A stretch of DNA of 5,002 nt. Origin: Candidatus Sulfotelmatobacter sp. GTDB lineage: Bacteria; Acidobacteriota; Terriglobia; Terriglobales; SbA1. The notes beneath the pieces are model-generated. The model made no database searches. It worked only from the letters and a program-made list of their open reading frames with translations, and was not told where the DNA came from. Of the stretch, positions 1-5,002 are shown one piece after another. Position numbers and translations under genes: made by a program. Position 1 is the first letter of the stretch. Each line of letters opens with the position of its first letter. The stretch spans positions 1 through 5,002 of the forward strand of contig JASLEQ010000606.1 of NCBI GenBank assembly GCA_030151135.1. Reading direction: 5' to 3'.

Positions 1-914
1 CCGATGCAAAAGGTGCGCGTAATGTCCGATGTGTAGCCTTCCACCGAACATCCATCATCCAGCATCAGAATGGAACCGTTGTGGATAGTCTGCGGCTTTC
101 GCGAACCGTGCGGCGCCGCAGTGAACTCGTCAATATTCAGACTGGCCTCACCTTGAAGGCCCGTCTTTGCATAGGCCTCAGAAATAAGCCCACGCACATC
201 GCTCGTCGACATGCCCTCCTGCAGCGAGCGATAAACGGCCTCATACACCGCCAGCGTGGCCGCGCCGGCCGTCCGAAGACACTCCAGCTCATGCTCGTCC
301 TTGATCATTCGGCAGCCGCCCGTGACCGGCAAAGCGCTGACGAAATGAAAAGACGGACCGGCCTTCATCAACTCATAAGCGAAGACGAACTTCATGTTCT
401 CGTCGAGCCCAATCGAGCCTTCGCCGAGCCCACGATCCTTCAGAGCCCTGACGATCAGAGCGAATGGACTCTCGTCCTCCTCCCACGTCAGCACGTCTGC
501 GTCTTTCGCCAAGGGTGTATCTTCCAGCATCTCGGCGGCGCGATCGCGCTCGAAGGCTGGACAGACAAAGAGGGGCCTTGCCTTCACGGGTAACACAAGG
601 GCCCACATCCGTTCGCTCCCGCCCAATCGAAGATTCGCAAAATAGAGCGTGTTCGAACTAGAATTCGCCATCACCAGGGCGCGAATATTTTGCCTGCTCA
701 TCAATTCCTTCGCGCGGTCCATGCGCGCAAGGCGTTCCTCGTTGGTGAAGGGTGCTACCTTGCCGGCAAACGAAGGCAATTTGGCGATCGGTTCTGGCAG
801 AGTCTGCCGCTCCACTTCAGCTTCGCTACCCCGGAGAAGTGCGGCCAACGGAGAAACCAGCGAGCATAGAGCCGTTCCCGCGGAGGCGCCGAGCAGGGTT
901 CTGCGCGTGATCAT
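1..914 (-). CDS. Tat-exported M24 family metallopeptidase (Xaa-Pro aminopeptidase/creatinase fold), 3' end cut by window
   Basis: Predicted peptidase removing N-terminal residues before proline, or a related dipeptidase; exact substrate unknown. The visible 304 residues have no stop because the gene leaves the window at base 1. Residues 1-32 form a twin-arginine signal (TRRTLLG at 3-9, then a hydrophobic stretch to about 27), so export of the folded, metal-loaded enzyme is likely. Residues about 55-200 match a creatinase-type N-terminal domain. The catalytic domain starts near 204 and shows PHG (His269), LDDG (Asp286) and SDITRTF (Asp297). The two aspartates are 11 apart and His269 is 17 before the first, the spacing of the metal-site and active-site residues in PepP-like enzymes. 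The remaining His and two Glu ligands would lie past the edge, so activity cannot be confirmed. The family is usually about 400-480 residues. The start is set by a good ribosome binding site. It lies downstream of the 1078-2388 gene on the same strand, 163 bases away. Prolidase or another M24 subgroup remains possible. Confidence 0.92.
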   Translation of the reverse strand, partial: MITRRTLLGASAGTALCSLVSPLAALLRGSEAEVERQTLPEPIAKLPSFAGKVAPFTNEERLARMDRAKELMSRQNIRALVMANSSSNTLYFANLRLGGSERMWALVLPVKARPLFVCPAFERDRAAEMLEDTPLAKDADVLTWEEDESPFALIVRALKDRGLGEGSIGLDENMKFVFAYELMKAGPSFHFVSALPVTGGCRMIKDEHELECLRTAGAATLAVYEAVYRSLQEGMSTSDVRGLISEAYAKTGLQGEASLNIDEFTAAPHGSRKPQTIHNGSILMLDDGCSVEGYTSDITRTFCI

Positions 915-921
915 CGGATCA

Positions 922-926
922 TCCTT
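922..926 (-). promoter_or_regulatory. Ribosome binding site of the M24 peptidase
   Basis: On the minus strand AAGGA lies 7 bases before the ATG at 914, an ideal Shine-Dalgarno spacing. It supports this start, which also places the twin-arginine motif at residues 3-9. No ATG, GTG or TTG is seen in the same frame in the bases just upstream. Confidence 0.8.
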
Positions 927-1025
927 ATCGTCGAAAAAGGAAATCGTGTGCGGCGTTTCTGTTCATCGGGCCCCGCGAGTGTCAGCCGGCATCGTAAGGA
1001 TTCGCTCAAAACGAGAGAACGCAAT

Positions 1026-1077
1026 TCCGCCACAAGGGTCTTTGCCCTTCCTTTTCGCTTGTGCCGTCGGTGGCGGA
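1026..1077 (-). terminator. Nested inverted repeat directly after the stop codon (terminator-like or processing hairpin)
   Basis: TCCGCCAC at 1026-1033 and GTGGCGGA at 1070-1077 form a perfect 8-base inverted repeat. Its right arm abuts the stop codon (1078-1080) of the membrane-protein gene. Inside, AAGGG (1034-1038) pairs with CCCTT (1045-1049) around a 6-base loop, directly stacked on the outer stem. An alternative pairing, CACAAG (1031-1036) with CTTGTG (1058-1063), excludes the others. In the minus-strand transcript no T-run follows at once; only a pyrimidine-rich stretch comes some bases later. It is therefore not a classic intrinsic terminator. It could partly end transcription, protect the 3' end of the upstream message, or separate expression of the two genes. 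Confidence 0.4.
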
Positions 1078-2388
1078 CTACCAGGCGTATGCTGCGATCA
1101 CCTGTGGCGGCCCCGGTGTTGAATCGGTCACGGTCGTTTGGAGAACCAGTTCGAGGTTTTTCTTTTGCCACTCAGACGGAACGCTCTCCAGTCCCTTCTC
1201 TAAGAAGGTGCGGTTCGACACGAATTCTCCCGCCGCTTGCGTTCCACTGCTGGTTAAGCCCGCCGCAATAACGGTAAACTGGCCGGTTTTCGAGTCAACC
1301 AGGCGGGCGACAATTGCATAATCTTCTCCGAACTGCTCTGAGTCGCGCAGATGCGCATTCCACGACCGCCCACCCGGAACTTGCTCTCGAATCCGGTTAT
1401 CCCCCGTCTCTTCATCGAACGTAAAATGCAACACCGGATTCATCTGCATGGTCCACTTATTGTTGAACGCTCCGATGATGACATCCGGCGAGTTGCGAAG
1501 GTCTTCGAACGAATAATTTGTGCCGATTCTTACCTGGCTGGGTTTCCCCATTTGCCCCAGCAATCCTGAAATGCTGACCGCTGAGTAAGCATCCCCCACC
1601 GCCACACCGTAATCCGGGTAATGAAGCATCTGGTTCCACGCTACCTTCTCGTCGCCCGGCAGAGGCAGCACCTGGTTCGATCGCTCCACTTCCGTCGCAA
1701 ACGTGCCTGGATGCGTATGCGTGTACCGGTTATACAGATCTCGCGAAGGCCGATATACGACCGGCTTGGCGACGCAAATAAGCACCGGCTGCGGCGTGGC
1801 GAACACGGGCGCCCAGAACTGCTCTGACAGCGTCTTGGAATGCGCAACGCGAGGGAAAATCTGGAAAACAGCTGCCCCCGCCAGCGCAACCACCAGCAAT
1901 GCTCCCACCGCCATCCATAGTCTCGCCTTCCATCGGTTGGGCGTGACGGTGGCGGGGGCTGCTTCAACCACTCCCCCTACCGGCCCGCTCTCGGCGGGTA
2001 ACCACCGTATGACCGGCGCATATGAGCCCACCGGCAATTCGATCCGTACCCCTGAAACATTGGCCGCGTCCTGGTAATACTGCTCGAGCCGGCGCCTTAC
2101 CTCTCCGGCCTGTACCCGGACCACCGGATCGTCCCCCGTGGCGTAACCGGGCGCCCGATGGAACACCTCGGCTCCGATCGTGCGCTCCTTCAAATGTTCT
2201 GAGTGGCCCTCGAGAGCATGGCGCACCACAAATTCGAGAAACTGCCTGCTCCGCACCGCGTTCCGGAAAAATCGGCTGTTCAGGATCCGCCTGAGCTCCG
2301 CCAGTACCAGTTCCGGTCGCTCCGAATCCATCACGGCGGGTAGCCCATCCTTCACGGTCCGATTCGGATGCTCGGTGGCGAGACTCAT
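1078..2388 (-). CDS. Single-pass membrane protein with a regulator-like cytoplasmic domain and an uncharacterised periplasmic domain
   Basis: Complete 436-residue protein. Residues about 25-130 hold a helical domain with the conserved pattern F..S.....FL.FVV...L.G....LKE, then IGAEVF, DDPVVRVQAGEVRRRL..YY and ELPVGSYAPVI. From memory, the same domain occurs at the N-terminus of acidobacterial and rhizobial proteins often labelled adenylate cyclase or TolB-like/TPR proteins; its function is not established. A transmembrane helix covers about 157-178, preceded by Arg152, Lys154 and Arg156, so the N-terminus should face the cytoplasm. Residues 188-436 form a periplasmic domain with FWAPVF, PVLIC, IGAFNNKWT, DYAIVARL, AAGEF and a terminal GPPQVIAAYAW, matching a large acidobacterial paralogous family I recall without a known role. 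An in-frame TGA at 2395-2397 limits the start. The ATG at 2388 has only GAGGG at 3 bases, so the ATG at codon 20 is possible. It is divergent from the receptor gene. A membrane-tethered transcription regulator or signal transducer is my inference. Confidence 0.85.
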   Translation of the reverse strand: MSLATEHPNRTVKDGLPAVMDSERPELVLAELRRILNSRFFRNAVRSRQFLEFVVRHALEGHSEHLKERTIGAEVFHRAPGYATGDDPVVRVQAGEVRRRLEQYYQDAANVSGVRIELPVGSYAPVIRWLPAESGPVGGVVEAAPATVTPNRWKARLWMAVGALLVVALAGAAVFQIFPRVAHSKTLSEQFWAPVFATPQPVLICVAKPVVYRPSRDLYNRYTHTHPGTFATEVERSNQVLPLPGDEKVAWNQMLHYPDYGVAVGDAYSAVSISGLLGQMGKPSQVRIGTNYSFEDLRNSPDVIIGAFNNKWTMQMNPVLHFTFDEETGDNRIREQVPGGRSWNAHLRDSEQFGEDYAIVARLVDSKTGQFTVIAAGLTSSGTQAAGEFVSNRTFLEKGLESVPSEWQKKNLELVLQTTVTDSTPGPPQVIAAYAW

Positions 2389-2446
2389 AAGCCCTCATCT
2401 GCCTGCACAAAATGCCAGACCAACTAGCCGATCCGGGAAAGGTGAT

Positions 2447-2455
2447 AAAGCGTTT
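2447..2455. promoter_or_regulatory. Shared 9-mer AAAGCGTTT, copy near the membrane-protein gene
   Basis: AAAGCGTTT is symmetric around its centre except for the middle base. It lies 58 bases upstream of the membrane-protein ATG. The identical sequence recurs at 2779-2787, upstream of the receptor gene. One 9-base match in a region this size can easily be chance, so an operator role is only a suggestion. Confidence 0.25.
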
Positions 2456-2482
2456 ACTGACTAGCGACGAGCGCCGCAGTAC

Positions 2483-2534
2483 CTCCCACGTTCCTCCTGA
2501 TTGTTCACACGCATCAGAATGGACGATGTGGGAG
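2483..2534. repeat. Long hairpin A (inverted repeat CTCCCAC/GTGGGAG with an inner stem)
   Basis: CTCCCAC (2483-2489) and GTGGGAG (2528-2534) pair perfectly, and three more pairs including two G-U wobbles extend the stem to 2492/2525. Across an internal loop, CTGAT (2497-2501) pairs with ATCAG (2513-2517) around an 11-base loop. The result is a two-part hairpin of about 52 bases. It lies three bases from the next inverted repeat, so the two may form one palindromic element or one structured RNA. Strand is unknown. Confidence 0.5.
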
Positions 2535-2537
2535 CTG

Positions 2538-2621
2538 GGTCGAGCGCCCATCAAAGTAGACACGGGTTGGAATCGCGTGTCAAGACAGGGATTCACCTCT
2601 CTCTCCAGGGTGCGCTCGACC
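2538..2621. repeat. Inverted repeat B (10-base perfect arms) enclosing a second hairpin
   Basis: GGTCGAGCGC (2538-2547) and GCGCTCGACC (2612-2621) are perfect 10-base inverted arms. Allowing one bulged T, two further C-G pairs extend the stem inward. The 64 bases between hold GACACG (2559-2564) and CGTGTC (2576-2581). Seen as 10-base arms around a 3-base loop, this inner hairpin keeps 8 of 10 pairs, as if once longer. Together with hairpin A this resembles a REP-like or small palindromic intergenic element, or a structured RNA. There is no second copy in the window, and no target-site duplication or transposase was seen. Confidence 0.5.
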
Positions 2622-2778
2622 GCCAGGGAATCTATGGGTCCGTCTCCGATAAGTAAATGACAATATGAGGCTTGCAGGCCGCCTATTACGGTAAGAGCAC
2701 TGTATATTACTTGCCCAAAACAGGCATGTTGCGGAGTCTGTTTGCTTGGCTGCACAGGTGAGCCATCGGCGTCTTCGG

Positions 2779-2787
2779 AAAGCGTTT
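2779..2787. promoter_or_regulatory. Shared 9-mer AAAGCGTTT, copy near the receptor gene
   Basis: This is the second copy of the sequence at 2447-2455, ending 67 bases before the receptor ATG. Here it sits inside a larger inverted repeat, GGAAA-GCG-TTTCC with one offset base (2777-2789). The similar distance to each divergent start would suit one regulator binding in front of both genes. Statistical support is weak. Confidence 0.25.
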
Positions 2788-2794
2788 CCCCAGA

Positions 2795-2806
2795 GACCCG
2801 CGGGTC
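2795..2806. promoter_or_regulatory. Perfect 12-base palindrome, candidate operator
   Basis: GACCCGCGGGTC is a perfect palindrome ending 48 bases before the receptor ATG, in the expected promoter or leader region. Such symmetry suits binding by a dimeric regulator; as RNA it could form only a short stem. No second copy was seen in the window, so the role is a guess from position and symmetry. Confidence 0.35.
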
Positions 2807-2842
2807 CATCGACAAAACAAAACCAGAAGATTGTTCGCTATC

Positions 2843-2847
2843 AGGAG
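2843..2847 (+). promoter_or_regulatory. Ribosome binding site of the TonB-dependent receptor
   Basis: AGGAG lies 7 bases before the ATG at 2855. It fixes the start and places a clean signal peptide at residues 1-27. Confidence 0.85.
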
Positions 2848-2854
2848 ACACATC

Positions 2855-5002
2855 ATGGCCAGTCGCAGCAAGTTGAACCGGCTCTCGACCCTCATCCTCC
2901 TTCTGTTGATTCTCGGAGCCGTGCCGGTCTTCGCACAGTTCTCCAGCGGGATCGAAGGAACCGCGCGCGATACCTCCGGCGCCGTACTTGCCGGAGCCCG
3001 GGTGACTATCACTGACACCCGCCTGGGCGTCTCGAAGGAAACCACCACCAACGATGCTGGATACTTTCGCATCGATAGCATTGCCGCTTCCACCTACACC
3101 GTCGAAGTCCACATGAACGGCTTCGAGACGTGGCATCAGGCTGGCCTTACCCTCCAGGTTGGAGAGGTGCGTACCCTCAGTCCTGCCCTTAAAATTGGCG
3201 CCGCCTCCGAAAATGTCGAGGTTTCTGCCGCCGAAACCGCTGTCGACCTCGTCACTCCCACCACCGGCTCCGTCATCGCAGACGTCACCGTCCAGCAGAC
3301 GCCTCTGCCCGACCAGAACATCTATGGACTGACAGCTCTGACCCCGGGTATGACCGGCAGCGCGGTTACCGCCGGCGACAACTATACCAATGAGTACGCC
3401 ATCAACATCAACGCCGCCGGCCTCCGGCAGGAGCAGAACGGCTACATGATCGATGGCGCATATACAAATACGCCCTCACGCGGGGGCGGCACGTCGATTT
3501 CTCCGAATCCCGAAATTGTGCAATCCATGAACGTCAAAACCAACAACTTCGACGCCCAGAAGGGGAGAAACGCCGGCGCGACGGTTGAGGTATTCACCAA
3601 CTCCGGCTCCAATGACCTGCACGGCACGTTCGATTACTACTTCCGGAACAACACCCTCACCTGGCCCACCGTCTTCCAGGCGGGAAAGGTTCCGACCTTC
3701 AGCCGCAACGAAGTGAGTGCCACAGTCGGTGGACCGGCCCTCAAAAACAAACTCTTCTGGTATGGCGCCATTGACGTGCTCCGTTCCAGCTCCGCGCAGG
3801 CCTACACGATTACCGCCGAAACCCAGGACTTCGACAATTGGGTGCAGGCAAACCTCCCGAACACGCTGGCCGCCTCCATCCTCAAAACGGCCCCGCCCCA
3901 GTCTTTCCCCACCTCAAATATCAAAACCGTCGCGCAGGTCCAGGCCGCCACGCCCGGCTATTCCGGGTACAATTCGGCCTCGATTTTCCCCGCCGATTTG
4001 AATGCGGTCGGAACCTCCAACATCAGCGTGACCACTCCCAACAATGGCTATCAGTGGAGCGCCCGCGTAGACTACTACCTGGGCAAAAACGACCGCATCT
4101 ACGCTGACGCGATCCGCACTTCGCGCACCTCCGAGGGCATCCAGTCGCGGCCGGCCACAAATATTCCCTATTACGACATCTCCGACTACGGGAATGTCGA
4201 TTGGACGCATACGTTCTCACCGCGTCTCCTCAATGAGATGAGCGTGAACATGATCCGTCCGCAGGGCGCCAACGGGACGTCCCCAACCGAGGCCATCCCC
4301 TACATCAACGTTACCGGCCTGCAGGGCTTCGGCACTTGGGGAGCCGGCAACTTCATCCAGACCACCGTCGGGTGGCGCGACGTGATGAGTGCGACCATCA
4401 AGTCCCATACCCTCAAGTTTGGCTACGACGGCTACAACATCCGCGAAAACGATCTCCAGGACAGCGCATTCACCCGTCCCACCTACAACTTCGACAATAT
4501 CCTTGACTTTGCTCGGGACCTGGCCACATCGGAAAGCGGCACCCACGTCGATCTCACCACCCACGGCCAGGCTCCATATGTTCGCCGCTACCGCGAGTTG
4601 TACACCGGCTTCTTCGTCCAGGACGACTGGAAGCTAAGCCCTCGGTTCACCTTGAACGCCGGTGTGCGCTATGACTCCATGGGACACCTGTTCGCGATTC
4701 TCAGCCCTAAACTCACTCTCCTGAAGCTCGCTCCGGGCGACCGCCAGCAGGCGATTGCCGGTGCCGTGGCAACGGCCGCTCCCAATGGTCGCACCAATGT
4801 GTTGGACCACATTGTGTACGGCCTGACTCCCCGCCTCGGCTTTGCTTGGGATTTGTTCGGCAACGGCAAAACGGCGCTGCGCGGCGGGGCCGGCATGTTC
4901 GCGGATCAACCGCCATACCTCCACATCACGGACGCCACCTCGGGCAATTTGCCCTACTTCTACTCGCCGTCGATCAATGTGCGGCAGGGCGATCCAACGC
5001 CT
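2855..5002 (+). CDS. TonB-dependent receptor, Oar-like, with carboxypeptidase-regulatory domain; 3' end cut by window
   Basis: Outer-membrane receptor of the Oar-like class; the substrate is unknown. The first 716 residues are present and the frame is open to the window's end. A signal peptide covers residues 1-27 (RSKLNRL, hydrophobic 12-22, cleavage VFA|Q). Residues about 32-113 form a carboxypeptidase-regulatory/Cna B-like domain (GIEGTARD, DAGYFRID, YTVEVHMNGF). The plug spans about 118-255, with LTALTPG, GLRQEQNGYMIDG, PEIVQSMNVKTN and SGSNDLHG, followed by FDYYFRN at 259-265, the usual entry to the barrel. Barrel landmarks include FFVQDDWKLSPRFTLNAGVRYD at 586-607 and PRLGFAWD with ALRGGAGMF at 659-682, typical of these receptors. 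Family members are commonly 1000-1200 residues, so several hundred are missing. No clear TonB box was seen. The plug has TPLPDQN where many relatives have LPLNGRN. It is divergently transcribed from the membrane-protein gene, a plausible regulator. Confidence 0.95.
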   Translation, partial: MASRSKLNRLSTLILLLLILGAVPVFAQFSSGIEGTARDTSGAVLAGARVTITDTRLGVSKETTTNDAGYFRIDSIAASTYTVEVHMNGFETWHQAGLTLQVGEVRTLSPALKIGAASENVEVSAAETAVDLVTPTTGSVIADVTVQQTPLPDQNIYGLTALTPGMTGSAVTAGDNYTNEYAININAAGLRQEQNGYMIDGAYTNTPSRGGGTSISPNPEIVQSMNVKTNNFDAQKGRNAGATVEVFTNSGSNDLHGTFDYYFRNNTLTWPTVFQAGKVPTFSRNEVSATVGGPALKNKLFWYGAIDVLRSSSAQAYTITAETQDFDNWVQANLPNTLAASILKTAPPQSFPTSNIKTVAQVQAATPGYSGYNSASIFPADLNAVGTSNISVTTPNNGYQWSARVDYYLGKNDRIYADAIRTSRTSEGIQSRPATNIPYYDISDYGNVDWTHTFSPRLLNEMSVNMIRPQGANGTSPTEAIPYINVTGLQGFGTWGAGNFIQTTVGWRDVMSATIKSHTLKFGYDGYNIRENDLQDSAFTRPTYNFDNILDFARDLATSESGTHVDLTTHGQAPYVRRYRELYTGFFVQDDWKLSPRFTLNAGVRYDSMGHLFAILSPKLTLLKLAPGDRQQAIAGAVATAAPNGRTNVLDHIVYGLTPRLGFAWDLFGNGKTALRGGAGMFADQPPYLHITDATSGNLPYFYSPSINVRQGDPTP

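Larger units (their letters stand above)
2389..2854. other. 466-base divergent intergenic region, no gene recognised
   Basis: This stretch separates the divergent membrane-protein and receptor genes and should hold both promoters. I found no well-spaced sigma70 -35/-10 pair on either strand. TATATT at 2703-2708 resembles a -10 box but lacks a partner at the right distance, and a sigma54 -24/-12 pair with correct spacing was not found. The left half (2483-2621) is dominated by inverted repeats. The right half holds an imperfect hairpin (TGCC/GGCA, 2712-2727), an inverted repeat TGGCT/AGCCA (2747-2765) and a 12-base palindrome. Open frames that cross the region show no ribosome binding site or recognisable domain. 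Confidence 0.75.

Noticed and set aside
819..914. Lipoprotein signal on the peptidase (Cys17)
   Set aside because: The residues before Cys17 (TAL) do not fit a lipobox, which needs a small residue at -1; the twin-arginine signal explains the N-terminus.
911..1171. An 86-codon minus-strand frame whose TGA overlaps the peptidase ATG
   Set aside because: The ATGA overlap suggests translational coupling, but the frame starts inside the membrane-protein gene, is very Arg/Lys-rich and low in hydrophobic core, and the peptidase has its own strong ribosome binding site.
2414..2427. Sigma54-like -24/-12 elements on the minus strand before the membrane-protein gene
   Set aside because: The GG and GC dinucleotides are two bases too close for a sigma54 promoter.
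2412..2660. An 82-codon plus-strand frame in the divergent intergenic region
   Set aside because: No Shine-Dalgarno sequence, no recognisable motif, and it runs through the inverted repeats, which explain the sequence better.
2672..2708. Possible sigma70 promoter from TTGCAG and TATATT
   Set aside because: The spacer is 25 bases, far from the usual 16-18, and no better -35 box lies at the right distance.
2707..3093. A 128-codon minus-strand frame with a hydrophobic stretch (CLLIANNLLVLF)
   Set aside because: It starts antisense inside the receptor's regulatory domain, with no ribosome binding site or family resemblance; taken as a shadow frame.
1964..3136. A 390-codon open frame on the minus strand crossing the intergenic region
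   Set aside because: It overlaps the starts of two well-supported genes in other frames, has no ribosome binding site at its ATG inside the receptor gene, and shows no domain. The open stretch probably reflects base composition and codon bias of the overlapping genes.

Overview
The window looks like chromosomal DNA of an acidobacterium, most likely near the Solibacter/Bryobacter group. This rests on protein recognition, not on a database search. Two signs carry it. One is an Oar-like TonB-dependent receptor with a carboxypeptidase-regulatory N-terminal domain, a class greatly expanded in those genomes. The other is a membrane protein whose two domains belong to a paralogous family I associate with the same group. 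Base composition is moderately GC-rich and the intergenic space is generous, which fits.

Layout: three protein genes, two of them cut by the window edges. Bases 1-914 (minus strand) hold the N-terminal two thirds or so of a secreted M24-family metallopeptidase (Xaa-Pro aminopeptidase/creatinase fold) with a twin-arginine signal peptide. A 163-base gap follows, holding a nested inverted repeat directly after the upstream gene's stop codon. Bases 1078-2388 (minus strand) encode a complete 436-residue single-pass membrane protein: a cytoplasmic N-terminal domain, one transmembrane helix and a periplasmic C-terminal domain of unknown function. Bases 2389-2854 are a 466-base divergent intergenic region without a convincing gene. 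It carries several inverted repeats, a perfect 12-base palindrome and a short sequence found near both divergent starts. Bases 2855-5002 (plus strand) encode the first 716 residues of the TonB-dependent receptor, which runs off the right edge.

Working together (inference): the receptor would sit in the outer membrane and take up or bind an unknown substrate. The divergent membrane protein has the architecture expected of a membrane-tethered sensor or regulator, and could read a periplasmic signal and control the shared promoter region. The peptidase, exported folded by the Tat pathway and encoded downstream on the same strand, could process a proline-containing peptide ligand. Nothing in the sequence proves the link. 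No mobile-element genes, tRNA, rRNA or CRISPR array were seen.
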